NCBI RefSeq assembly: GCF_015207875.1
Contig: NZ_JADEVZ010000003.1
Coordinates: 112,811 to 176,810, forward strand
Source of the DNA: Dolichospermum sp. LEGE 00240
Lineage (GTDB): Bacteria; Cyanobacteriota; Cyanobacteriia; Cyanobacteriales; Nostocaceae
Direction of reading: 5' to 3'
Length of the DNA stretch: 64,000 bases
Every line of letters starts with the position of its first letter. Positions within the stretch are counted from its first letter, which is position 1. The translations under genes and the position numbers were made by a program. This document shows positions 17,756-27,488 of this stretch, in pieces. The notes below the pieces were generated by a model that was given only the letters and a program-made list of their open reading frames with translations, made no database searches and had not been told where the DNA came from.

Positions 17756-18598
17756 TTATTCGCAACGACAAATTAATAATTGTCGTGGTGATTGGGAAGT
17801 AAAAGGTGTGAAATCATAATCACCATAACAATGTTCAATTGTAAACCCGTTATACTTTAAAAGCATTTCTAATTCTTTGGGAAAATATAACTTAATCTTT
17901 GTTTCTTCCAGAATTTCTTTTTTTCCTCCTGCTAATTTAAAAAATAACTTCCAAGTCCATATTTGTTGAGGCCAATCTACCTCATTTTCATTAGTTACTA
18001 TGACAGTACCTTTTCCGTCTGGATCTTCATATATTGAATATAAATTACGAGTTTTGGATAATAAAAATTCTAGATAATCTTCACTCAAGTAATTTTCTAA
18101 ATCAATAATAAATCTACCCTCTGGCTGTAAATGTTTACGCACCATACTCAAACAATTCTCAACTGATGGGAAATCCGCAAGATGTCCCAGGGAGTTAAGA
18201 GGAAAAATAATCAGGGAGAACTGCTGATCAAGGTTAAAATTTTGAACATCAGCCTGTATCCATTTTACTGAAGAGCATTTTCTTCTAGCATCTTCTAGCA
18301 TAGATTGAGAAATATCAATTCCTGTTACCTGCCAACCTTTTTCTACTAAAGGAATAGCAATTCTACCATTACCACAACATAATTCTAAAATTGGATCACC
18401 ATAGCGACTTGCCATATCTATCCAAAAAGGAATATCAGAAACTAAAAAATCGGGTTCAAGATAGTTCTTTTCATAAACTAGATTGTAATGTCTACCATCA
18501 TAATGGATGGACTCATTATCAGAAATCTTGCTCACACTTTCAGAATCATTGTCAAATCTATCGAAAGTTGATGAAACTTGGTTTTCTTGACTACTCAT
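17756..18598 (-). CDS. Class I SAM-dependent methyltransferase downstream of NRPS
   Basis: A 280-residue Rossmann-fold methyltransferase. Motif I is DPILELCCGNGRIAIPL, motif II VTGIDISQSM, with an acidic DVQNFNLDQQFSLIIFPLNS motif IV region. The first 30 residues are hydrophilic and rich in Ser, Asp and Glu. It lies 63 bp downstream of the NRPS gene on the same strand and is probably co-transcribed, so it may methylate the peptide product. The acceptor cannot be told from sequence. Confidence 0.83.
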   Translation of the reverse strand: MSSQENQVSSTFDRFDNDSESVSKISDNESIHYDGRHYNLVYEKNYLEPDFLVSDIPFWIDMASRYGDPILELCCGNGRIAIPLVEKGWQVTGIDISQSMLEDARRKCSSVKWIQADVQNFNLDQQFSLIIFPLNSLGHLADFPSVENCLSMVRKHLQPEGRFIIDLENYLSEDYLEFLLSKTRNLYSIYEDPDGKGTVIVTNENEVDWPQQIWTWKLFFKLAGGKKEILEETKIKLYFPKELEMLLKYNGFTIEHCYGDYDFTPFTSQSPRQLLICRCE

Positions 18599-18661
18599 TT
18601 GTAATTAGCTCCTGTTTTAATTGATGAAAATTTGCGATCTGAAATAGTTAAATTTGTCTGA

Positions 18662-21600
18662 TTATATCTCAAATTCAGAAATCAATATTTCTGGTTTTGT
18701 AACAAGTTGTTGGATAACTTTCTGGAAACCACTAAAAAACTGCTCTATGGTTTCATCTGTTAATAAATTGGTGCTATAACATCCTAAGATTTTGATTTTT
18801 TGGGAGTCTTTATAGGGAGGAAGAATATAAAGTTCGAGGGGATCGGTATTTTCAGCCCAAAGTTCACCTTGATCCACAAATGATATCGGTTCTAATTCAA
18901 AGATTTCACCTTGCCAAGGCAGGGGAGGAGTCATACTAATGGATACGCTTTGCACAAATTTAAGGCTATCAGTCTGAGAATACAATCTGTGTATGGGAAC
19001 TTTTTGATGAGTTATTGCTTCATGCAGAGTCTGTTGAACCTGTTCTAAAAGAGTCATTCCTGTTTGTGTGTTGTCAACATGAGAATACAAATAAAGGTCA
19101 TTAATAAACCAACCCAGTATTTTCTCAATTGTGGGTGTTCGCCGATTAGCAATTGTTCCTACCACAATAACTTCCGTTTGTCCACTCAATTTAAACAAAA
19201 GTATCTTCACCACAGTGAGGATCATCACAAAATAGGTGACTTTTTGGGAAAGACTGAAGGCTTTAATTGCACTTCCCAGACTCTCTGATAAATCCAAAGA
19301 ATATAAAGATGCATACCCCTTTTTTTTGTTTTGTCCTGGCTGTTTGGTGGGTAAAAGAGTGAGGGGTGTGGGGAGATTAGCCAGCTTTTTTTGCCAATAA
19401 ACCAGATTTTTTTGGATTAGGTCTTCATTTAACCATTTTTGCTCCCAGAGAGTAAAATCCCCATACTGAACAGAAGGTTCAGGTAAAGGTGAAGGCTTAC
19501 CCATAGAGAATGCACTATAGATGGTTCTTAATTCAGAGAGAAAAATGCTAATTGACCAGCCATCAATAATCAGATATTGCATGGTGATGACTAACTTAGA
19601 TTCCTCTGGAGTTAATTGTAACAAGGTTGTATCCATCAGAGGACCAATTGCTAGGTTAAAATCGTACCTGGCTTTTTGCTCAAAAATTCTCTGAACTTGG
19701 TCATCTCGTTCTGGTTGGGATAGATTTTGTAAGTTAACGATATTTATGGGTAGGGTGAGGAATGGAGTAACAATTTGTACAGGTTCATCATCCACCACAG
19801 TAAAGGTAGTTCGCAAAATTTCGTGTCTGCGAATTATCTCATTGATGCTTTGTTCTAAAACCTTCAAAGAGATAGATCCCTTCAAACGGAGAGTAAAACA
19901 ACAGTTATGATTGCAACTGTTTGGATTCAACTCTAATACCTCCCATAGCCCCTGTTGTGATAGAGATAGGGGTATAGGTTGGTCTCGATGAATAGGTATC
20001 AAAGGTGGTAAAAAAACATCCAGAGATCCACCTTGACTAAGATTTTCAATCTCCTGAGCGACTAAAGCAATAGTAGATGTTGTAAAGAGATAGTTTAGGG
20101 GGAGTTCTACCGAAAAAGCCTCCTGAATGCGGGAAATTATAGATATCGCCAATAAGGAATTCCCCCCCAATTCAAAGAAGTTGTCGTTAATACCTATTTG
20201 TTGCAGTCCTAAAACTTCACCCCAGATTACAGAGAGAATTTGTTCAGTTGGGGTACTAGGTGGGACAAAATTTTCTGCTAGTTCTTGGCGTATATTGGCT
20301 GGTACAGGTAAATTGATGCGATCTATCTTGCCATTAGGTGTTAGGGGTAGGGCGTTTATCTGAATTAAAGCACTAGGTATCATAAAATCAGGTAACTTTT
20401 GCCGAAGATAATCCCGCACTGTCCTATAAGACATTTTCCCTAAATCAGAGTTAGCAACAACATAAGCAATGAGCCGCTTATCACCGGGAATATCTTCTCT
20501 GGCAACAACTACTGCCTGTTCTACTTGGGGATGTTGTCTGAGTGCTGCTTCAATTTCCCCAAGTTCGATGCGAAAACCGGCAATTTTAACTTGATGGTCG
20601 ATGCGTCCAAGAAACTCAAGCTTACCATCAGGTAAATAGCGAGCCAAATCTCCTGTTTTATATAATTTTGACTTTTGACTTTTGATTTCTGATTTGTCAA
20701 AAGGGTTAGGAATGAATTTTTCAGCCGTCAACTCCGGCCGATGCAGATAGCCTCTGGCTAAACCCACTCCTCCTATGTGCAGTTCTCCAGCTACACCAAT
20801 GGGTACAGGCTGTAATTGTTGATCTAGTACATATATTTGGATATTAGCAATTGGTCGTCCAATGGGGATTTTTTGGTCACTAGGAACGCATTGGTTTACA
20901 GTCGCACAAACAGTGGTTTCTGTTGGACCATAAGCGTTAAAGAAACGTCGCCCGGTAGCCCATTTTTGAACCAAGTCAGCAGTGCAAGCCTCTCCTCCCA
21001 CAATTATCGTTTCTAATGTCGGTAGTTCCTCTACAGGCATTACTGCTAACGCTGATGGTGGCAAGAGAACATGAGTAATCCGATAGTTGTGTAATCGCTT
21101 AATTAATTTCAACCCAGGGAGTAAAGCATCTTTAGTTCCTAAATACAGTGTTGCTCCTACTCCCAAAGCCATGAAAATTTCCCAGATGGAAGCATCGAAA
21201 CTCAAGGAAGCAAATTGGAGAACACGACTATGAGAACCCAAGCCAAATATTTCGATTTGAGACTTTGCTAAGTTGTATAGTCCACCATGTTCAATCATCA
21301 CACCTTTGGGTTTACCTGTTGACCCCGATGTGTAAATTACATAAGCCAAATTACCAGTTGATACTGTATTGACGAGATTTTCTGGTGGATATTCAGCTAT
21401 TGCTTGCTCTGTCTGTTCCAGGAAAATAATTTGCGCCTTATGTTCAGGTAATTTCTTAGTTAATCGCCTTTGTGTCAAAAGCAGAGATACCTGGGAATCT
21501 GACAAAATATAACCTAGACGTTCTGGGGGATAATCTGGATCAAGGGGTACATAAGCACCTCCTGCTTTGAAAATACCCAATATTCCTACTATCATTTCTA

Positions 21601-21898
21601 AAGAACGTTCTACACAAATACCCACCAGTTCATCTGGTTTTACCCCCAAATCTTGCAGGTAATGTGCTAATTGATTGGCTTGATTATTCAGTTCTTGATA
21701 AGTTAGCTGTTCCTGTTCAAAAACCACAGCTACTGCTTCTGGTGTTTGTTCTACTTGAGTTTCAAATAGTTGATGAATACATTGATCCTGCAAATAATTC
21801 CGATGTGTATTATTCCATTCTACTAATATTTTTTGTCGTTCCGTTTCTGTTAAAGCTTGTTCTTCATAAATTTGCCCTTTAAGATGATTAATTAGCAT
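18662..21898 (-). CDS. Non-ribosomal peptide synthetase, A-PCP-C, with altered condensation motif
   Basis: A 1078-residue protein. Adenylation domain at about 35-540: SGSTGKPKG (191-199), FDASIWE (A4), NAYGPTETT (A5), YKTGDLARYLPDG (A7) and Lys524 (A10). The specificity positions read roughly D-A-W-L-I-G-A-V-C-K, a pattern nearest to codes for hydrophobic or aromatic residues. A carrier domain follows with Ser581 in LGGNSL. The C-terminal condensation domain (about 640-1070) has QYLIIDG at 774-780 where HHxxxDG is expected, so both histidines are missing. The N-terminus begins with a post-condensation linker, as in modules that lost or never had a leading C domain. No thioesterase or second module is present. 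Confidence 0.9.
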   Translation of the reverse strand: MLINHLKGQIYEEQALTETERQKILVEWNNTHRNYLQDQCIHQLFETQVEQTPEAVAVVFEQEQLTYQELNNQANQLAHYLQDLGVKPDELVGICVERSLEMIVGILGIFKAGGAYVPLDPDYPPERLGYILSDSQVSLLLTQRRLTKKLPEHKAQIIFLEQTEQAIAEYPPENLVNTVSTGNLAYVIYTSGSTGKPKGVMIEHGGLYNLAKSQIEIFGLGSHSRVLQFASLSFDASIWEIFMALGVGATLYLGTKDALLPGLKLIKRLHNYRITHVLLPPSALAVMPVEELPTLETIIVGGEACTADLVQKWATGRRFFNAYGPTETTVCATVNQCVPSDQKIPIGRPIANIQIYVLDQQLQPVPIGVAGELHIGGVGLARGYLHRPELTAEKFIPNPFDKSEIKSQKSKLYKTGDLARYLPDGKLEFLGRIDHQVKIAGFRIELGEIEAALRQHPQVEQAVVVAREDIPGDKRLIAYVVANSDLGKMSYRTVRDYLRQKLPDFMIPSALIQINALPLTPNGKIDRINLPVPANIRQELAENFVPPSTPTEQILSVIWGEVLGLQQIGINDNFFELGGNSLLAISIISRIQEAFSVELPLNYLFTTSTIALVAQEIENLSQGGSLDVFLPPLIPIHRDQPIPLSLSQQGLWEVLELNPNSCNHNCCFTLRLKGSISLKVLEQSINEIIRRHEILRTTFTVVDDEPVQIVTPFLTLPINIVNLQNLSQPERDDQVQRIFEQKARYDFNLAIGPLMDTTLLQLTPEESKLVITMQYLIIDGWSISIFLSELRTIYSAFSMGKPSPLPEPSVQYGDFTLWEQKWLNEDLIQKNLVYWQKKLANLPTPLTLLPTKQPGQNKKKGYASLYSLDLSESLGSAIKAFSLSQKVTYFVMILTVVKILLFKLSGQTEVIVVGTIANRRTPTIEKILGWFINDLYLYSHVDNTQTGMTLLEQVQQTLHEAITHQKVPIHRLYSQTDSLKFVQSVSISMTPPLPWQGEIFELEPISFVDQGELWAENTDPLELYILPPYKDSQKIKILGCYSTNLLTDETIEQFFSGFQKVIQQLVTKPEILISEFEI

Positions 21899-22007
21899 TT
21901 GTTTTGGATTTACTTTGGTATTACTGGTACTTTAATGTTGATATCTTATATAAAGGTGTCAAAAGTGTCAAGGAATATTTGGAAATTCTCATCTAATTGG
22001 TTACTAT

Positions 22008-22164
22008 AAGTCGCGGCTCTACGGACAAAACTCGCCTATTTCTTCTGTTCCGTAACGGATAGATGGGTTTCAAAACCTTAATTTTTTGTTAGTCCACACA
22101 GGTGGAATTTGCTTGTGTAGTAGGACTTTTAGGCGCACAAAACTTTTGAAATATCCTCTTAAGT
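22008..22164. mobile_element. Degraded copy of the GTCCAC...GTGGA miniature element
   Basis: Shares with 34206-34406 the order CGCGG, CGTAA(C/G)GGATA, GGGTT, AAAACCTTA or AAGCCTTGA, TTGTTAGTCCAC, AGGTGGA, TTGTGTAGTA and a final ACTTTT-AAA-ATCCTCTTA end. The left terminus is not preserved. Confidence 0.65.
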
Positions 22165-22338
22165 GTTGATTAAAACTACCTAGCTCAATCCTAATGAGGT
22201 ATAAATGATCTGGAAACCAAGATTATGTAAGTTTTAACCTCATCCAGTACAAAAAAATACGGATAAGATGCCATCCTTGTCTGTAGTTGTTTGAAAGTGA
22301 TATTCAGAAAATTTAGTTTTGTTTCTTATGTGTTATTT

Positions 22339-22430
22339 CAATACCTTGGTCAAAACCCTGAAACCCTATTGATATCGTAACGATTTTATTGGGTTTCAGA
22401 CCTGTATTGGGACAATTGACTAAGGTATTG
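22339..22430. repeat. 92-bp imperfect palindrome upstream of GH57 gene
   Basis: Outer arms CAATACCTTGGTCAA (22339-22353) and TTGACTAAGGTATTG (22416-22430) pair with one G-T mismatch. Inner arms CTGAAACCC and GGGTTTCAG pair perfectly. It ends 94 bp before the start codon and could form a large leader hairpin or be a small mobile element. Confidence 0.7.
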
Positions 22431-22524
22431 TTATTTATAACTGATTTTGTGAGACAACAATTGTAAAAAGGTATATATAGTAAGAATATTCTGCAAAATT
22501 ACACATTTATTCGGATAAAAGTAT

Positions 22525-25176
22525 ATGACTTTGGCAGCGGAAATACCAAGTAGTTATGACTCAATATTACCATTAGATCAAGAGGCTAAATCCAGTCCTG
22601 AACATGATCCCCTGAAAAATGCTCAGGGTGTTTATGTGACGGTTCATGGGCATTTTTATCAACCTCCTAGAGAAAATCCTTATCTTGATGCGATTGAACG
22701 TCAACCTAGCGCTAGTCCTTTTCATGACTGGAATGAGCGGATTCATTGGGAATGCTATCGTCCTAATGCTTTTGCTAGGGTCTTAAATGACCGAGGCGAG
22801 GTTGTGAAGATTGTGAATAATTATGAATATATGAGTTTTAATATCGGTCCAACGCTGATGTCGTGGTTAGAACGCTACGATGGGTCCGTTTATCAGCGGA
22901 TTTTAGAGGCTGATGCTAAAAGCTGCGATCGCCTCAATGGTCATGGCAATGCGATCGCTCAAGTCTATAATCACATTATCCTGCCTCTAGCCAATGAACG
23001 GGATAAACATACACAAATTCGCTGGGGTAAGGAAGATTTCCGTTCTCGCTTTGGTCGTGACCCTGAAGGAATGTGGTTAGCGGAAACAGCCGTAGATTAT
23101 GCCACCTTAGAAGCATTGGTAGGGGAAGACATTAAATTTATCATTTTAGCCCCTTCTCAAGCCCAGCGTTGTCGTCCAATCCCCACAGGAGATGATTCTG
23201 GTGGTCAATGGCATGAGGTGGGTGGTAATCAGATTGATCCAACTCGTCCTTACCGTTGTTATTTGGATAGTGACGAGTCTGCTAAAACATCAAATGCCTA
23301 TATTGATATCTTTTTCTACGATGGTCCAATTTCGCGGGATATGGGTTTTAGTGATGTTGTTTACAATTCCCATCATTTTGCGGGACGCATTGGTGCAGCT
23401 ATTCGTGGAGATCATCGTCAGTCTCAATTAATTTCTGTAGCTACAGATGGAGAAACTTTTGGACATCATAAAAAGGGTACAGAGAAGACTTTAGCCTATG
23501 CCTTTATTGGTGAGTTTCCCCGTCATGGTTGGACTGTCACCAATTTTGCCCATTATTTGAGTTTAAATCCTCCTTCTTGGGAAGTAAAATTAAAGTCGGT
23601 GACGGCTTGGAGTTGCGCTCACGGTGTGGATAGATGGCAAGATGATTGTGGTTGTGGTGGTGAAGGGGGTGTGTGGCATCAAAAATGGCGGCGACCGTTG
23701 CGTAATGCGTTAAATTGGCTGCGGGATCAGTTAATTGATGTCTATGAGGAATATGGCGGTACATTATTCCGTGATCCTTGGCAAGCAAGGGACGAATATA
23801 TTCAGGTCATGGGCGATCGCACTCCCGCTAATATTCACCGATTTCTATCTCACCATCAAACTCGCAAACTCCAAGCTGCTGAACAGGTAGAAGCTTTGCG
23901 CTTGTTGGAAATGCAGCGTCACTCCTTGCTAATGTTCACCAGTTGCGGCTGGTTTTTTGAGGAAATTTCCCGTCCAGAGGGAACACAGATTTTGCGCTAT
24001 GCCTCTCGCGCTTTAGAATTAGCAGGAGATGTGGCAGGTGTACAATTAGAAAAAGGTTTTCTTAAACGTTTAAATTTAGCTCCTAGTAATGTGGAAGAGT
24101 TTAAACATGGGGGAGAAATATATCGTCAGTTGGTGCTAACTGCCCAAATTGGCTTCAAAGAAGTTGCTGCCCATTACGCCATTACTTCCCTCTTTAATCA
24201 TCACAAAAATACTGTTCCTCAACAACAAAACGATGAACATCCCCATAGTCATCATCAGCGTGTCTATTGCTATAATGCCCATGAGTTAGATTATCATAAG
24301 CAAAGCTTGGGTCCATTAACTATGGCAGTGGGGCATTTGCAGCTAGTGTCAGATATTACTTGGGAAAGTGAAAATTTAGTTTTTGCGGTTTTGCATTTGG
24401 GTGGTTGGGATTTTCATTGTTGTATTCAGCAGTTTGCCGGACGACGTAATTATAGTCAAATCAAGGAAAAGCTGTTTACGTCCCTACAACAGGCTAGTAT
24501 CGCTCATGTAATTTTGGTGATGACTCAATTATTTGGGGACGATACCTTTAGTTTACAGACTTTATTTGCGGAAGAACGTCACCGGATTATGCGGTTGTTG
24601 AGTCAGGATACACTGGCACGATTAGACCAGTTATATACTCAGGCATATCGTGACAATTACGGTGTGATTATGGCTTTTTATCGAGATGAGTTGGAAGTAC
24701 CACGAGAATTACAGGTAGCGGCGGAAATTGCTTTGGGGTATCGTTGTTTGACGACGTTGAAATCTTTAGAACAAGATATTACTGAATTGCAATTAAGCTG
24801 GAATTTGATGGGAGAATTGGAGGCGATCACCACTGAAGCTAAACATCTGCGTTGTCAATTAAATATACCCGATGGTAATCGAATTTTAGAACAATTAATA
24901 GTCCGGTTATTGTGGCAATTATTGTATGCTGACAATAGCAAGATAGATGCAGATATTCAGCGTTTAGAACGATTAATTGATATTGGTCATGAATTACATC
25001 TCGGCATTAATTTAAACCATTCCCAAGAACTCTATTGGACTTGTTTACACAGTCAAATATTGCCACGCATTACCAGTATTGAAAGTGAAGTAGAAACTAT
25101 CCAATGTCGTCAATTACTAAAACTAGGGCAAAAATTAGCTGTTGATGTCAGTCCTTATTTGGATAAGTTGCCGTAA
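22525..25176 (+). CDS. Glycoside hydrolase family 57 / DUF3536 protein
   Basis: An 883-residue cytoplasmic protein. The N-terminal GH57 (NodB-like beta/alpha barrel) domain shows VHGHFYQPPRENPYLD, HWECYRPNAFARV, EGMWLAETAVD and VATDGETFGHHKKG. The last is the region that carries the catalytic acid of GH57 enzymes. The long C-terminal part corresponds to DUF3536. GH57 members act on alpha-glucans, so a role in glycogen or related polysaccharide metabolism is likely, but the activity of the DUF3536 group is not established. It stands alone. Confidence 0.88.
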   Translation: MTLAAEIPSSYDSILPLDQEAKSSPEHDPLKNAQGVYVTVHGHFYQPPRENPYLDAIERQPSASPFHDWNERIHWECYRPNAFARVLNDRGEVVKIVNNYEYMSFNIGPTLMSWLERYDGSVYQRILEADAKSCDRLNGHGNAIAQVYNHIILPLANERDKHTQIRWGKEDFRSRFGRDPEGMWLAETAVDYATLEALVGEDIKFIILAPSQAQRCRPIPTGDDSGGQWHEVGGNQIDPTRPYRCYLDSDESAKTSNAYIDIFFYDGPISRDMGFSDVVYNSHHFAGRIGAAIRGDHRQSQLISVATDGETFGHHKKGTEKTLAYAFIGEFPRHGWTVTNFAHYLSLNPPSWEVKLKSVTAWSCAHGVDRWQDDCGCGGEGGVWHQKWRRPLRNALNWLRDQLIDVYEEYGGTLFRDPWQARDEYIQVMGDRTPANIHRFLSHHQTRKLQAAEQVEALRLLEMQRHSLLMFTSCGWFFEEISRPEGTQILRYASRALELAGDVAGVQLEKGFLKRLNLAPSNVEEFKHGGEIYRQLVLTAQIGFKEVAAHYAITSLFNHHKNTVPQQQNDEHPHSHHQRVYCYNAHELDYHKQSLGPLTMAVGHLQLVSDITWESENLVFAVLHLGGWDFHCCIQQFAGRRNYSQIKEKLFTSLQQASIAHVILVMTQLFGDDTFSLQTLFAEERHRIMRLLSQDTLARLDQLYTQAYRDNYGVIMAFYRDELEVPRELQVAAEIALGYRCLTTLKSLEQDITELQLSWNLMGELEAITTEAKHLRCQLNIPDGNRILEQLIVRLLWQLLYADNSKIDADIQRLERLIDIGHELHLGINLNHSQELYWTCLHSQILPRITSIESEVETIQCRQLLKLGQKLAVDVSPYLDKLP

Positions 25177-25304
25177 ATTTGTAGGGTGGGCATTCCCCAC
25201 CATTGCATCATTATTAAATTAGCTTACTAATTTACTGATTGCGCTTATGCACTCAGGATAGTTCTTCCTCATCGGTTTCATAATAACAAATTTTTCGCTT
25301 CGTG

Positions 25305-25928
25305 TCAATAGCTTTGACTCAATTTACGGGGGTGATGAGGATCTTTATCCCAACGGAAAGGATTTTGAAAAATATATTGACGAGCAAGTTCTAAAATTTT
25401 TTCATGACGAATAATACGATCATAATAATTGCGTTGCCATACACGCACTCCAGGGGTATCATCAACTTGATTAATAATTTTCGTTGTTTGATATTTGTAA
25501 TAAGCAATAACCTGTCCCAATGTCGTTTTCCGTAGGGGCGGGGTCTCCCCGCCCTCTGTATTGTTCTCCCCGCCCTCTGTATTGTTCTCCCCGTCCTCTG
25601 TATTGTTCTCCCCGTCCTCTTCGTGATTTTGTTGATGTTTCCCACCTTCATGAAAATTATCATTAATCACAATAATCCCATGAACATGATTAGGCATAAC
25701 AATAAATTCGTCTAATTCAACATTAGGAAAATGGTCAGGTATTTTTGACCAAAATTCATCAATAATAAAACCCCTAACTGTGAATTTCATTTCCCCATTC
25801 ATGATTTCGCCCAAATTACATTCACGATTTTGGGTACACAGGGTAATGAAATATGCTCCCGGTTGTGAATAATCATAACCCCGTAGGCGAATTGATTGGC
25901 GATGATGAATTTTGGGGTTATATTTCAT
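25305..25928 (-). CDS. REP-associated tyrosine transposase (RAYT)
   Basis: A 207-residue IS200-like Y1 transposase. The HUH motif is in MPNHVHGIIVI, and the catalytic tyrosine lies in the later helix with AYYKYQTTK. C-terminal FQNPFRWDKD is typical of RAYT proteins. I chose the ATG at 25928 (MKYNPKIHHRQSIRLRGYDY); a TTG 21 bp upstream is less likely. Between the HUH and Tyr parts is a repetitive linker of four GENNTE(G/D)-like units from a 21-bp DNA repeat. A GC-rich palindrome lies within the gene and an inverse copy lies upstream, so the gene carries its likely REP targets. Confidence 0.9.
   Translation of the reverse strand: MKYNPKIHHRQSIRLRGYDYSQPGAYFITLCTQNRECNLGEIMNGEMKFTVRGFIIDEFWSKIPDHFPNVELDEFIVMPNHVHGIIVINDNFHEGGKHQQNHEEDGENNTEDGENNTEGGENNTEGGETPPLRKTTLGQVIAYYKYQTTKIINQVDDTPGVRVWQRNYYDRIIRHEKILELARQYIFQNPFRWDKDPHHPRKLSQSY
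25536..25554. repeat. REP-like GC-rich palindrome inside the RAYT gene
   Basis: GGGCGGGG TCT CCCCGCCC, perfect 8-bp arms with a 3-base loop. Preceded by CGTAG. The same sequence in inverse orientation is at 26007-26025. Confidence 0.8.
25545..25622. repeat. 21-bp in-frame tandem repeat in the RAYT gene
   Basis: Three full units of CTCCCCG(C/T)CCTCTGTATTGTT and a partial fourth. Because 21 is a multiple of three, the repeat extends the protein by seven residues per unit without breaking the frame. Each unit contains one half of the REP-like palindrome. Confidence 0.85.
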
Positions 25929-25957
25929 GGGATGAAAGAATAATACCAAAGAGATAC

Positions 25958-26033
25958 AAAGGGCGGGGAGATTTATAGATAAAGGGCGGGGAGATTTATA
26001 GATAAAGGGCGGGGAGACCCCGCCCCTACGGGG
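25958..26033. repeat. 23-bp direct repeats and a REP-like palindrome upstream of RAYT
   Basis: Two copies of AAAGGGCGGGGAGATTTATA plus GAT (25958-26003) lead into GGGCGGGG AGA CCCCGCCC (26007-26025) and CTACGGGG. This ends two bases before the stop codon of the glycosyltransferase gene, so it also occupies the space between the two genes. Confidence 0.8.
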
Positions 26034-26034
26034 T

Positions 26035-27183
26035 TTAAATGCCCCAACTTAATGTTAATGGGCGCTGGGCAAGAACTTGACTATAAAGTTCTTCTAATTG
26101 GGTGATATTATCATTCAGGGTATAGCGCTCTAAAACTCGCTTTCTGGCTTTTTCTCCCAACAAGGTGGTTAACTCTGGATGATCTTGGCATAGTGGTAAG
26201 AGGGTTTTTAACTGCGATCGCACACTGCTTGTATTAATAGCTACGCCAGCACCCTTTTCTAAAACTTCCCCGTCAGCACCCACATCAGTTGCTAAACAAG
26301 CTACACCACAGGACATCGCCTCTAACAAAGATAGGGATAAACCCTCTACCAAAGAAGGTAAAATAAATACATCTGCCCCTCGTAAAATTTCGATGCGACG
26401 ATTTTCATCGGCGATAAATCCTAACCAGATGATGCCATGTTCTCGCCCATAGAATGACTCTAGCGAAGGCTTTAATGGACCATCACCGACAATCAATAAT
26501 TTGCTATTAACTCCCATTTCTGACTGCTTCCAAGCCCGCAAGAGAGATTCAACGTTTTTCTCTTGGGCGATTCTCCCTTGATAAACAAACAAACGTTCAG
26601 CCCCAAATTCGGCTTTAACCTGAGAAACACCGGGAGAATACTTAACAGGATCTACACCATTAGGAATCACAGCAATTTTGCCTTCCCCCACCCCCATACT
26701 TGAGAGTAATTCCCGTTGAATTTGGGAAAAAATAATTACCCGATCATAATGATCTAAAAAAGGAGCGTAAAGTTGATAAGCTAAAAGTTGGGTACTAGAT
26801 ATTAATTTTGCGCCCTTCCCGGCAAATGGAGTGTGGAAAGTGGCAATGAGGGGCAAATTTAACTCTTCGCAAATTTCTGGTAAAACAAAATCTAAAGTTG
26901 ATAGAGTCAGAGAAGCGTGGACTATATCCGGTTTAATTTCCCGTAGGGAATCTTTCAAAACCTTAGTTGCTTTAAAAGAGGGAATTGTGTAAACCTGAGA
27001 CTTGTAGATAAATGGTAAAGGAACTTCTTGAAAATTAGGCCAATTGTCAGTTGTCGCCTGTTCTTGGGCAAAGTGCAGAAAACTAACCTCGTGTCCTCTG
27101 TCTAGGAGTCCGTTGGTAATTTCTCGACTGTAGGTGACGTTACCGCAAAAGGGTGTTTTTTTTCCAATCCAAGCTATACGCAT
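26035..27183 (-). CDS. Glycosyltransferase family 4 protein
   Basis: A 382-residue GT-B enzyme. The N-terminal acceptor domain begins MRIAWIGKKTPFCGNVTYS. The C-terminal donor domain shows YQGRIAQEKNVESLLRAW, GDGPLKPSLE, WLGFI and FILPSLVEGLSLSLLEAMSC with the EX7E acidic pair of the GT4 family. It transfers a sugar from a nucleotide-sugar donor to an unknown acceptor, such as a lipid or polysaccharide. The 3' end touches the repeat cluster upstream of the RAYT gene. Confidence 0.88.
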   Translation of the reverse strand: MRIAWIGKKTPFCGNVTYSREITNGLLDRGHEVSFLHFAQEQATTDNWPNFQEVPLPFIYKSQVYTIPSFKATKVLKDSLREIKPDIVHASLTLSTLDFVLPEICEELNLPLIATFHTPFAGKGAKLISSTQLLAYQLYAPFLDHYDRVIIFSQIQRELLSSMGVGEGKIAVIPNGVDPVKYSPGVSQVKAEFGAERLFVYQGRIAQEKNVESLLRAWKQSEMGVNSKLLIVGDGPLKPSLESFYGREHGIIWLGFIADENRRIEILRGADVFILPSLVEGLSLSLLEAMSCGVACLATDVGADGEVLEKGAGVAINTSSVRSQLKTLLPLCQDHPELTTLLGEKARKRVLERYTLNDNITQLEELYSQVLAQRPLTLSWGI

Positions 27184-27488
27184 TCTTCGGTTATCTATAA
27201 AAAAGCGAGGGTAAGATATACTGTTTTTATTATGGAGTTGTTATAGCCGAATTTTTGGTGTTCACAAAAACTCAGATATCTCTAACTTTAAAACCTAAAT
27301 AATCTGGGCAATTAAACAATTAATAGCTTTATTGATAATGCTATTAATTTATAAAATTTTTAACTTGATTACAAATTAATATGCTGATTATTTAGTTGAT
27401 TCCTAGCAAGTATTTTCCATCTTGCTGGATTAAGTTTAGCACGAAACCCAATAGTTTGATGCAGTTATTCCGGCGAATATAACTCGCT

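Larger units (their letters stand above)
21899..22524. other. Intergenic region between divergent NRPS and GH57 genes
   Basis: About 625 bp. It carries a degraded copy of the dispersed element at 22008-22164 and the large hairpin at 22339-22430. Promoters for both genes must lie here; none is clear. Confidence 0.55.

Noticed and set aside
25391..25663. 90-codon frame rich in GRTIQR repeats
   Set aside because: An alternative frame of the 21-bp repeat inside the RAYT gene.
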